DNA from: Pterobdella sp. o SKG-2022
Taxonomy: Eukaryota > Annelida > Clitellata > Hirudinida > Piscicolidae
Direction of reading: 5' to 3'
Length of the DNA: 64,000 nucleotides
Assembly (NCBI GenBank): GCA_964035795.1
Contig: OZ038321.1
Span: forward strand, 16,485,971-16,549,970
Part shown: piece after piece, positions 11,401 to 23,800 of the stretch
Position numbering within the stretch: the first letter of the stretch is position 1
Layout: every line of letters starts with the position of its first letter
Translations under genes and position numbers: made by a program
Notes under the pieces: model-generated
The model's input: the letters and a program-made list of their open reading frames with translations, nothing else
What the model was told of the DNA's origin: nothing
Databases searched by the model: none

Positions 11401-14400
11401 TCGAAAGTTCTTAACAAAGTCTTATGATTAAAAGAAAAGCAAAAAAAAAATTTGAAGTTTTCAAAAGTTCACATTTTTTCATTCTTTTTCGCATTTGAAA
11501 TCTTTTCCGAAGTTATAAATCAGTTAATTTGTTCGGAGTTTGAAGTGATGAAAGTTTTTAGTACAAAAAACACTCAAAAGATTATTCAAACAAACAAAAA
11601 TTTAAGAACACATTTAAGCATCATAATTGTTTTTCTATGGACATACATTAGCTTAAAAATAATCTAACATGTTTCTCAAAGTGGTTTTTTGGTCCCCTGT
11701 TTGTGCAAATAATTATAAAGGGATGTTTAAAGTCCTTCGAGTGGAACTTGACTCATTACAGTGTGATCTTTTGAAGTTTCAGAAATTTCAGATTGATGAA
11801 ACTTCAAAAAGAAATTTTGTGAATTTCTCTGCAATTTATTTCAATTTGAGTTTAAAAAACTTTTATTTTTTTTTTCCTTTCATTTTGAATGAAATATCAC
11901 CCAATCATTTTCAATAATTTCAAAGCTTTCTTATAAGTATTAAAGCCGCATATTAACCAACGTTTTTATAAATTGTTATATGTCAGAATTTTAATTAGGC
12001 TTCCGCATCACAGTCACTGCAGTTAATAAATATGCCCAATATGGCCTGATTCTTAACCCATCAACAATGTCCCTAATTAACGAACTCTTCTTCATTCAAA
12101 ATCCTCATCACCTCACTACTGCTATCATAAATCCATCTTGTTGCTTTATATAGTTCATTTGTGGCTTGATATACAGTCTTCATGAAAATTTAAAATTTTT
12201 AAAAAATCACATTAGAATCATAAATAAAGTTTCTTCTATATTTCAGCTTGGCTTCCGATGACGAACTAGCGACAACAACTTTTTGTCTTGTTTTTTAGCT
12301 TTTGCGTATTAAATAAACTAGAAACTGAAAACGATTAAAAGTCTTCATAAGTTTAAAGCCCACTTTACAAAAAACAATTTATAATGTGAAGATTTAAGGC
12401 ACTTATATTTTTAAAAGTTATACCGCTTTAATTATAGAATTCAATCTTTTTAACTTATTTATCATTCTTAATTTCTCTAATTAATTGCTACTTTTTTTAA
12501 TTTTACTCATTCATCCATTGTTTGTTTGTATATAAAAATAATACTTGGGTCTCTTTATTTATTCAACAAAGTTTAACTTACATATATACATCGACGGAGC
12601 CTTCTCCATAAATTTAATTACTTTATTATGTTGTTAAACAACTTTATGCCCGTGTTAGGGTCTCATATACAATTTAATAGCGTTTTAAGACTGAATAGCT
12701 AACTAAAATTCAATTGAATAACTCGTCTGAAATTGGTTCAACTTTCTTAATTTCACAGCTTATTTAATAATTAATTTTCAAAAGTGAGAATTAAATAAAA
12801 ACAACAACAATAATTAATAATAATCTCCTAAAAAATTTCAATCCATATTTTTCTATTAATATATTCGTTTTTTTCTTTTTTTTTGCAATTTTTTGAGATA
12901 CATTTTGTGCCTCTTAATTAATTAAATTAATCTATTGTGCGTTTTTCTCTAACTTAAAAATGGTCCGTATTTAAAAATATATCTTTTATTCTATGGTTTC
13001 CAATATGTTTTGATGTTTCCTGGGATGTTGATTATGGAAAATTTTTCGATGTTTTTATAAGAATTATATCTTGTGTCTTATTTTTTTTCTTTATTATAAT
13101 CAATCCATCAAATCCTTTTCATTGTCCGTTTCTTTTACCAATGGTTAGGATTTTTGAAAGACGTATCTTGAAGTCGGCCTTTCCATTCAAAACGATCGAA
13201 TATTAATTTTTATAATTATCCTCGTCATTTTATTATCATCATTGTTTTGATCTTATTTAAAAAATTTTTGTTTACCATGGTTGTCGCCATAAATTTTGTT
13301 GACACCTCAACATTATGAGACATTGCACTCGTAAACATTGGAAAGTTCATCAACCTAGTAATTTAAGTAATTTTGCTTAATCACCAAAAATAAATTTTCT
13401 TACATATTAATTCACTAAACCAAAAAAAATTAATTCTTTCATTTTAAAATAAAAAATTTATATAACAACTTTTCAGTGGTTTTTCCTTTTAACTTTATTG
13501 TCACCATTTATTTTTACTTCAATAATTTTCTCAAGCCACGGTAAAATATGAAGATTTATGAACACTAATAATGTATATTAAAATACAATGTTTTTCGTTA
13601 TTAATATAACATTTTCAAGTATTTTTAAAAAGAAATTATAATTATATTGTAATTTTGAATTTTTTTTTATTCGTCAAAAAAACGAAGATTTTAAAAAATA
13701 CGTTTATTACAGCAAAAAAACTAAAGTTTTTGACAAATTCAACTTTGCCATAATTCATTAGTATAGTTTCAAACCAGAACAGTTTTATTTATATTACTAT
13801 GGAAATATAGATAACAGGTTTTGATAGAAAGTAAAGTTAATGTAGTATTTTAAAAAATAAAGTTAATTGATTGATAATTGAGATTTGATGAAAATTAAAG
13901 TTATTTAAATTATTTTTTTTTTCAAATTTTTAAGAGTTCGAACTCTGCTCTCCTCTTTGTATCACTTAATTTAAGATTTTAAATGCATGTTGATAGTCTT
14001 TCTGCTTTTCCATATCGTTTCTTTGGTTTAAGTTTTTTTAGAAGAGGATCCCATACCTTTGATTTTAGTCTCAGCTAGGTAGAATTATACCCATGTTCGG
14101 TTGAATCTTGCTTCGGTATTTTTAGTCTCTCTTATTATTAGGTTTTTTTTGTAAGCTATTTTTGTTTTTTTCTTGAAAAATTTTGATTCTTTTTGAATGC
14201 ATCATGAAAAAATTGAATTCTCCAAAAATTTAAATTAGTTTTAGATTTTTGACGAATAAAAACAAAAACAATTCCAAGTATTCTAACAAAACCTTATAAT
14301 ATTCATAAACCTCCTGATTATTTACTAATAAACTAATTAACATTCATCTATTTGCTGGCCATGGCTTAATATATTTTAAAATAAATCAAAATCAAAACAA

Positions 14401-14490
14401 ATTTGGGGTTTATTTTTGTAGTTTTAATTAATATTGCAGTTAGAAGGCTTAAACTTTTGTGAAATATAACCCTTAATCATGGAATCAAAA
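8441..14490. other. Gene-poor intergenic block with one SINE tail relic
   Basis: About 6 kb of very AT-rich sequence. At 8708-8760 the string ATTATTTATATAGCGCC resembles the 3' tail of the SINE family (copies at 268-430 and 1891-2065), so a truncated SINE is likely. Open frames at 9813-10031, 10184-10474 and 11452-11917 are A/T-biased with no recognisable domain and are not called genes. Confidence 0.4.
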
Positions 14491-14499
14491 TTTTTTAAT

Positions 14500-15263
14500 A
14501 TAATGTAATTTAATGCGATGACTTTGGACTTGAAATCAGTCTTAAGAAGACTCAAATAATGTCACGAGATACTAGCTATATTCCCAATATTTGCATTGGA
14601 GACAACATGCTTGAAGTTGTTGAAAACTGTGTGCTTAAGCACAAATATTAACAACAATCTAACCTTGGAAAATGAGCTCAACTCGAGGATAAGAAAAGCA
14701 AGCTTAACAATGGCCTGTCTATCAAAAAAGGTCTGAAAAAATTCCATTCTCACCATTTCAACAAAAATGAATGTCTATAAAGCATGCGTTCTTAGTAATC
14801 TCCTTCATGGAAGCGAGAGCTGGACCTCTTATATGCGCGTCAAAAAGCCAGACTAAATGCATTCCACTTTCATTGCTTAAGAAGGATTTTGAGCACCTCA
14901 TGGCAAGATCGCATTTTGAATAAGGAGATTTTAAAGAAGGCATGAACAAAAAGCATGTTTTTTTTGCTAAAAGAAAGGAGGTTACGATGGTTAGGTCATG
15001 TTAGGCGCATAAAGGATGGTAGACTTCCGAAGGACATCTTTTATAGCGAGTTAGCTGATGGTAACAGAGCTATAGGCAGATCTCTTGTCCGTTGAAAAGA
15101 CGTATGCAAACGTGACCATAAAACATGCGGCATTGATATAGCTAAATGGGTCCTTTGCACCGATCGAAGTAAATGGAGAAAAGCGGTTAAAGAAGGCGCT
15201 CTGAAGTGAGATTTTAAGGGAAGAAAAGTGGGCAAAAAGACGTGAAAAGCAAAAGAAAAATGA
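14500..15263 (+). mobile_element. Decayed non-LTR retrotransposon, 3' part of reverse transcriptase ORF
   Basis: Conceptual translation, allowing frameshifts and stops, gives the common C-terminal part of a metazoan non-LTR polymerase: GLEISLKKTQIMSRDT, then a thumb-like section with LNSRIRKASLTMACLSKK, then RLNAFHFHCLRRIL, then LRWLGHVRRIKDGRLPKDI, then DVCKRD and DRSKWRKAVKEGALK. The order and spacing match the ORF2 tail of RTE- or Jockey-like elements (clade not settled). Several stops and frameshifts show it is dead. The 5' end is missing, and the element ends shortly before the ATT microsatellite at 15384. Confidence 0.75.
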
Positions 15264-15381
15264 TGATTTTGAGAAAATACTAATAAATGAATAAAAAAAA
15301 TTTTTTTAAAATGATAATAAAATAAATAAAAAAAAAATAACAACTAATATTCAGGGTTAGCTATTGTATTTTCAGACATTA

Positions 15382-15499
<118 letters not shown>

Positions 15500-15639
15500 A
15501 GGTGTACGACTAATCTATCAAAGATATCATCACACCTATCACAGTAAAATTAAAATAAGAATAAAAATGTATATATTGAATATATTGTCGAGCAACAGTC
15601 AGAACGAGAAAATAAAATAAAATTGGTTTATTGTTGGAA

Positions 15640-16185
15640 GGAATAGTTGAGGTTAATTGTTTCAAAGAGAAGTTTCCATTGTTTTCTGTCTTCTGCTATT
15701 TTACTAAGTTCAGTTAAATCGTTTATGTTAGATAGCTTAAGTGATATTTTGAGGTTTTCACGTGAAGCAATTGTTTCGGCTCTTTATAGATCTTCTGGTA
15801 AAAAAGTTGGTAGTGTTATACGAGGTCTTCCACTAAAACCAGGGTATTTTGTTTCGATATTTTGAAAGTATATCTCCATTGCTTTCCTGGCTGGCAAGTT
15901 TTCATCCGATCTTAAAATGTGACCTAACAGACTCCACCGTAGTTTAGCGGCATGTTGGCTCATAAAAGTACTTTTGGTTTTTTCATAGAGTCTTGTTACT
16001 GATAACTCTTGGGTAAGTAATGCCCATTAGTTTTCTTAGTTGTTCACTGTGGTGGGCATCAATGAGTTGCCAAGATTTTGTTTTGAGAACCCATATTCCA
16101 CAGTTATATGTGAGTATAGGAAAGACTGAGGCTTTGTAGAGATTGATTTTTCTTCAATCTGACACTTCTTTAGCCAAAGCCATAA
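15640..16185 (-). mobile_element. Decayed non-LTR retrotransposon, C-terminal polymerase fragment
   Basis: Reading the minus strand with frameshifts gives LTYNCGIWVLKTKSW, then QLRKLMGI, KTKSTFMSQHAAKLRWSLL, GHILRSDENLPARKAME, then SGRPRITLPTFL and KIAEDRKQWKLLFE. This order (LYG-type motif, LRRILGI-type motif, GH-R motif, GRP, DR-W) is the C-terminal region of a second LINE family, distinct from the copy at 14500-15263. It is 5'-truncated, and its 3' end points at the ATT microsatellite. Confidence 0.65.
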
Positions 16186-16189
16186 CAGC

Positions 16190-16260
16190 GGTATTATTAT
16201 AAAGTGGTATTTATAGAGCAATTTTCTTTGTTTGAATATCTAGTTTGGCATAGACAATGT
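16190..16260. repeat. Possible truncated SINE tail
   Basis: GTGGTATTTATAGAGCAATTTTCTTT resembles the body and 3' end of the SINE copies at 268-430 and 1891-2065. Too short and diverged to be sure. Confidence 0.3.
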
Positions 16261-17860
16261 TAACCGTAATGACAGCGAGGCAAATCTAGGTTTTTGGCCA
16301 AAAACTGAATCTAAAAACATATGGTTTTATATGTTAACTTTTTTTTTGACTCGCATTTAGGTTCATAAGAGTTCAGTTTTTCACGTGTAAATATTCGATT
16401 TAGATACAATATTAATTGAATACTTCAATTGAAAAATAATATCAACCAGAAAAGCTTTATGAAGTTATAAAATAAAACACAATTTTTGGGTTTTTAACTT
16501 TAACTGCAAAAAGCTTTCTTCAAGGGGAACTTACATTAGCAAGTGGGACAAACTTAAAGTAAGGAATCATCTATATATATGTATGAGTGAATTTGATTAG
16601 TATGGTAAAGGGATGCAATTATTATTGAAAAAAGCAAATTATCAAAATCTAAAAAAATTTCCCTACATTTAAAGCAAAAACTTGAAACTGAATTTTCTTA
16701 CTTAAATTATTTACCATGCTGTCTCCTTTGAAACCCCAACTTCCTATAGTATCAAGTGCTGCATTCGATTGCTTTACACCCGAGCGCTTTCAACTTTGGC
16801 AAACTAGAAAAAATCTTCATTAACAACCTCGAAATATAATATATTTATATATGTCAAGATAACTGACATTGTGATATATTATATTGATTCTAGCTACTAT
16901 GGTCAGTGATCAAATAGTGACATCAGCTAATAATTTTCCTTTTCTACTGTCGTTTAAGTTGATGAATTTTTTTGTTATTACTATATTGCATATTCTCTTA
17001 AAAAAACGATAGCCTACTATTATATGTTAAAAAAGAGGTGAAAATATTATGATAAGTAGCATGGTTGGTTAATTTCAAACAGGTCTTTTTCTGTGTAATG
17101 AATCATATACGGATGTAAGAGTGTGATGGAAATAAGCTCAAGCTTTTTACAAGGCCATCTCTTTATTTGGTTATTGATATTCAAAATGACTTTGTGGTAG
17201 ACTGTATGATTTATTTATGTTGCCACGAAAATATTTCAATAAATAACGGTGAATTATTTTAAACAGTATTATAATATAGAAGACAGTATAAAAGGACATC
17301 TTTGCAACGCTTAATAATCCCTTTTCAACTTAACGAAAATATATATTTCATATTTTTTATATTTGGTTAGAAAATTTATTCAGTACTTTTTTTGGTTATT
17401 CATATTTTATAATGAATTTTAACTGTTTTTATAGTTCTTTTTTGAGTTTAAATTTTTTAGTTTTCTTTAATTTTAAGTTCTGTTTTTGTTTCAGTTTTAT
17501 GATCAAAATGCACAATATAGATAAATTAAATGAGCGACTCCTTTATCTAGTTGACTAAAATTTAAAGACAATGTTGTTATTCTCTAAAATTTCATGAATT
17601 AAATTGCTGTTACACTCATTTTATTAATCCTAAGTTTAACTTTTGTGAGCATAAGTTTCGATTGGTTTTCCCAAAAAGATATCTTTTTAAAAAATATTCT
17701 TGATATCTGTTATATAAGAACTCGGTGGTTATTATAAAATTATAATATACATGCTTCATACTGAGTTGTTATTCATAGGTTCGTGCATATAATTGTTTAC
17801 TAACTATTATTTCGAATCAAGGTCTATTTAAAGGAATTCGAAAACGATAGTGACAATACT
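16261..17860. other. Intergenic, upstream of the acyl-CoA synthetase
   Basis: AT-rich, no supported gene. I could not define a promoter for the downstream gene. The stop codon TGA lies in frame 15 bases before its proposed ATG. Confidence 0.4.
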
Positions 17861-17865
17861 TCAAA

Positions 17866-20800
17866 ATGAGCTTTGAAAGACAAAGTGAGTTTTTATTTGA
17901 AAAATATTTACAAAATTTTAGCAAATGTTAGGATTTTGCATTTTATGTGAAGACCATATCGATTATAATTTTGTACTGTAAATGTTAAAAATCACCAAGA
18001 ATATAGAAAATAAGTGCAAAGTTTGGCATATTTAATTATTTTTCAAAGATTATCTATATAAGAGGGTAGCATTTCCAGTTTTGAAACATGAAGATGATAT
18101 ATTGTTGCAAGCTTTGTCAATAAAATAGCCAAATATCTCAATGTTTGCGTTTATTTTCTATAATCATTTTAGCCTCGTATTTTATCTCGTTCTTACAGAA
18201 TATATTGAATTTTTGATTTTTAAGATATGTTTAAATACATTCATTTTTTTCTTATCACCAACTTAATTTATTCCTCTGTATAACTTATTTCAAAATTTTA
18301 TTGCATTGATTTTTATAAAAGATTTAATGCAGCAAAAACAATATTCAAACATGAGATTCTAAAAATAAATACAAATAATTCAGGCTATTTTAATCATTAC
18401 GCAGACCTAGGTATATTTTAAAAGTAATGAGCTTTGCTGTTAAGATTCAGGCCACTCACATTATCAACTAAATTTTCATTTTCTTCTTTAAAGAGTTTAG
18501 TAATAAGGATACTTTTTGCTGCAAGTTTTGATGGAACGCACTTATTGATTATTATCACTTTAAGTTTTCAAAGTTAAACCTAATTGCAAAGGAAAAAGCT
18601 AATATAAATTGATATTTTTAACCTTATAGGAAATAATAGTTTACTGCGAAAAATGATTTATACTAAAATTTGGATAATCCTACAATTAGTTTCATTCAAA
18701 TGAATTTTTGTGATTTGGTGACAACATTGTAGCATCATATAACTCCTATCAAACTTTTGAGTTTTTGATACCTTGAGGTTCGATTAGTTTAACTGTATGA
18801 AATGCAATATTTTCAAACATTCCAAAAATTAGAAAAATCTTGAAAAATTGTATATAAATGTAAATTAAAATCAATTCGATTTTTATGATAAATATGAGAT
18901 TGTTAATAATTATTTTTGTTTTTATCGAAATCAAAACAGAATGAACAAGTGACATGTGTTTTAGTAATGTTTTTTCTTTTTAATTCATCGAGCCTCACAT
19001 AAATATTGTTATTTTTTCGTAATGAAAACTAATGCCGCAATGTGTATACTTCTAAAATTGTTTATTTACTTCAGATTATTTGATTCCATTTGAAAAATTT
19101 ATTTTTTATAGATATTGAATAACATAAAATATTCATTTTAAAAAAAATTTTTTTTGACGCTAATAACGCTTATGGGAATCTCTTGAACATTTACTGAATG
19201 AAGACTATAAAATTCAGAAATTCTTTTCAATTCTTTTTTCATCTTCTTTCGTTAATAAGTTCTTAGCAAATTTTTTCTAACTCAAAAACAAGATTATATC
19301 TGGCTATTTTTTTTTGTACATATTTTAAAGTTTAAATATTAAAATAAAAAAAAATGAAAACTAAATATTTTCAGTTTTTGAGTTTAAAAAATATAAGAAT
19401 TAATTTTGGATTGTATAATCTTTGTTGTTTAACTTTAGTCTTGCTTCAAATCAAGTTTTCATCGTATATCCAACTTAAATACTTGTTTCATTAACACAAA
19501 TTCATGAGTTGCAATAAGTTATAGATTTTTGTTAGATAAAATTTTTCAACAATTTTTGAAAAAAGATGGAAATTTTTGATATACATAGTAATAATTTAGA
19601 TGCTCGTTTAAAATCAACTTCAGTTGTCAATTTTATTGTTCATTAGTTCAAGATGTTCTTTTTACCACATATATTTTTTAATTTTACAGACGGTTCTTCG
19701 GAAGTGTTTCACCCGAAATGTAAGCCTGCAAAAAATTGGTTTACTTGGAGTAAAGACCAGCCTGTAAGATTGCGACTCACTAAAGACGGTATTAATTCTA
19801 AAACTCCTGAAACTGTCGTGGAGGTTTTTAGCAAATGCGTTGAAAAGTATCCTAACAACATTGCTATGAGTAAGTAAAGATTTTTTGCTTATGTAATTTA
19901 TTCAATTTCAGTCAGAACTTTTCTTTTTGAAATAGTTAAAATATTTTTTCATTCATTATTTTTAAATTATACATTTTATCTATTGCTTATTTATTCGAAA
20001 GTTGATAAAAGATATAATTGCGAAATTTCAATAAAAAATAAGTTTCAAATTGAACTAGATAAAGTTTCTTTTTATAATAAAAGTTTCCGATATACTAAAT
20101 TTTTTTTCAGTTTAAAAATTTATCTTTCAATGCTGACAAGCAAGCTTTTTTAAGTATTTCAAAAGACCTTTGTGTTTTAAATCCTTTATGTCATACGATT
20201 CATGTTTACTCAGTAAACTCTATGTATTATTTATATATTACTACTCAATTTAAGTTGAATTTTTCTTAAATAAGAAATTTTTTTTTCAATACTTCAAATA
20301 GATTGATAAATTTAATGCAAGTATCTACCTTTTTAAATGGCTTGAAACGATTCTATTTCAAAGTAAATCTTATTGAGGATAAATATGATACAAAAGTCAT
20401 TTCAAAACTGCACTGAAACATTCAGAGAGCTCTATAAAACTGATTCTTAACTTCGATTCAACTTCTTATAAAGACTTGGAATTTTTCTCTTAAACCTATC
20501 CTATAAACTTTCTCTACCTAAACAAATATGCTAGGAATGCCAATAAATCTAATGCACTAGTGACAATTTTTTAAGCTCATGCATGATTCGAGAGAAGTTA
20601 TTAGAATCGCGAGTTTTAACTTTCGATCATGTATAAGACGAAAGCATGAGAGCATGTCTTCAAGAGGTCTGTTTGCATGAAGGCGTCCACAAGCAGGTGC
20701 AATTGCTTCCGCAGTATTTTGCGTTGCCGCTGCAGAGAACATGTTCCAGTTGCCACTCTGTAAAATACTGAATCTACGATTTTTGGTTATCGTTCAATTT

Positions 20801-23800
20801 CAATAAAGATATGTTGTGCAAGTAGTTTGTTGAAGGGGAACTTATCCCTTATGTCATCTTCGTTCTAGTTGGATGACGCAAACTTCATTGAGAAAAGCTT
20901 AAGATTTGGCCTATTTGAATCATGAATGACTTAAAAATGTTATCAAGTATGAAAGTTGTACATTTTAAGCGCTGAAATTGAGAATATTTAACTCTGTGAC
21001 ATAAACCAGAAATAACGCAAGTATTTCTTGATGCCATTAAACTACAATGAAACAACCTCGCCTACAAAATACCGCTATGATTTTTATTATCTTAACCACA
21101 TTAGTCAAGATCGTCAATATCGTATCATACCTAATTATATAACATTGTTATGCTTGATATCATCACAGTCCAGAATGTAGATGACAGCGTTGATGTGTAC
21201 ACGTACAAACAATACTACCACAACGTCATCTATGTGGCCAAAGTGTTCATCAAGGTACCTCTAAGCCATAATATACACCATTAACTGATTTTCATACTTT
21301 GATTTCAAGTTTAAAATAAGCGTAAGTTATTCATTTTGATTTTTTTTATCTTATATAAATTAAAATTTTTAAAAACTATAAGTAAAAAATGTAATATTCC
21401 GCTTTGCAACTTATTGATAAACGTGTTTGACCTAGTTGGGCCTGGACCCTTTCGGAGGTGTGGCCATAATAGGCTTCAACTCCCCTCACTGGTTCATCTC
21501 CCACCTTGCCAGCATTTTTGCCGGGTGAGTTCTTTAAACATTTAAAACAAATAAAGATGTAAGACTTTTTAAAATTTTATAGGTGATTCCAATAAGTGAT
21601 CATTTCATTTTGAAGTTTTCAAAATAAATTAGAAATGGTAAAAATTATTTTGAAAATACTTGAAAAATTTGTCATTCTCTTCCTATTAAGTCTAATAGTT
21701 ACGTTTTAAAATGAAAACTCTTTCAACACGAAATAAACTTTTTCACCTTGATTACAATTAGGAGGAAACTGAAAATTCAATTATTTTGATGGTGAAACAT
21801 TAATAATGAACATTTCTTGTTTTTTGGGGTAATGAGTGGTTATTGTTTTGAGGAAGTGGCGCTAAAGATAAAGATTAATATAATTATATCAACAAGGTTA
21901 TCTATTCATTTATCTTACAATTTTCAAAAAGATCACATGGTTTTTGTTTGAAATCTTGATTTTGTATTATTCCTCGTCCAGTTCCCCATAAACCCGTAGT
22001 TTTTTTAAAGGTCACTTAAAAGATATTATGGCTGTTATGGTTTTGAATGAGAGGTTTTAATTTTATATATGCTTGTATTATTTTATCATAGCTGTGTAAT
22101 GATTGGTTTTATTTTCTTGTTATTAAAGCTTACAATGCATATACAAATGACGCTTATATCTTTTTGTTGGTCTATATACCGTTTTCTAGCTTATGGCTGC
22201 AAATTATTTCTGTCGTCTTTATTCATTATTTATTTCATTTAATATTCTTCTCATAAAATTATTTTTTACTTCTTCCTTTTTTTTTCTTTTGGAATATTTT
22301 TTGATGTTTCTCATGTCGTTTTTATATATAACTTTTCAAATATAATCTTTTTAGCTTGTAGGCTCATCATAGTTGTTTGGCTTGTTTTAACACTGTCATT
22401 TAGCACTGTCTGTGTGTAGAAAACAAACTTAAGTATTACTGAAGCAGATAGTTATATTGCACGTTATGTTATCTGTCATATAATTTCTTAACAATTTGAG
22501 GAACTTTTTTAAAACACTTGATGTTATCTAAACTTATCGTAAAACCATTCTTTTATTATTTGCATTATTGCATATACATTTAAATTTAGCCATCCATTGT
22601 TATATTATTGTTTATTAAGGCGCTTATAGATAAATTTACATTTGCAATTCCATGACTTATTTTTATGATTATTCATTTTTTTATTCTCTCTGTTTAATTT
22701 CTGTTTATCATCTGTTTTACAAATTGTGTTTTCCCGTATGGGTTGGCGATTGGAAAGGTATCCGGCTTCATCAAACATACCAAATTTCATTAAATAATCA
22801 TCAAGTTCGATGAAGAGAAACAGCCGAATAAGATTTCATTGATGGATCATAAAAATTTTGACTCTAATTATCTTTTTTCTTAGAAATACGTACAATGACT
22901 TCAATTTGAAGTTCAACATTATTTTAAATAAACGCTGAAAACTGATAATTCTATTGAAAGCTTTAAGAGATTTAGTTTTTTCGCTATTGATTTCACTATA
23001 CATGTTTCCATAAACTAGGTTTTTCTTTCTCATTGATCCTTTTGAAGGTTAACTTTTATCGTTGAATATTTCATAATGCAATTTATCTTTTTCATACGCC
23101 AATAAAAAATTTTTTGTTGTTTAAAACATGATATTTTAATTTAATTCAATTACTCGTTGGCTTTTTCACCTTTTCGACTTTATCTTTCATAGTTAACTTA
23201 TAAAATTTAATATATTTTCTTATTCCTTAGCAATATTGATTTCAATATTATATTCTCAGCTTGAAATACAGGCAATAAAACACTTACATATAAACAATGC
23301 AACACACATATTGTCTTCCATTATGGATTGATTAGTTTGTAAACACTTGCGAATGAGATATATTTATTCAAAGGGGTTTTGTTTATTGGCGTGTCGACTC
23401 TCTTGATATTTAAATCAATTGTATTAGATTACTATCAGATTAATTATTATTATTATTAACTGTTGTAATAGTAAGATTTTAAATTGCATATTGTTGAATA
23501 AATCATTTTGTTTTATATGAAGCAATAAACGTTCAATGGTAATAAACGAATAAATGAAATTGCAGAGGAGTCTCGGTAGGTATATACACAACAAACAACG
23601 CAGAAACCTGCAAATACATTTTAAATAACTCTGGTTGCAATATTGCTGTCGTGGAAGATGAAGCTCAACTCAACAAAATACTTTCAATCAAGCATTTAGT
23701 GCCCAGCCTCAAGCATATCATTGTTTATTCTGGGGAGCTCTCTCGTCCTGTCAAAGACGTCTTTCTGGTTTGTCTATTTAATTTCACGTTGTGTAGTTTG

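Noticed and set aside
11452..11917. Two adjacent open frames of 71 and 82 codons
   Set aside because: Rich in Phe, Lys, Ile and Asn as expected by chance in AT-rich DNA; no domain or splice context.
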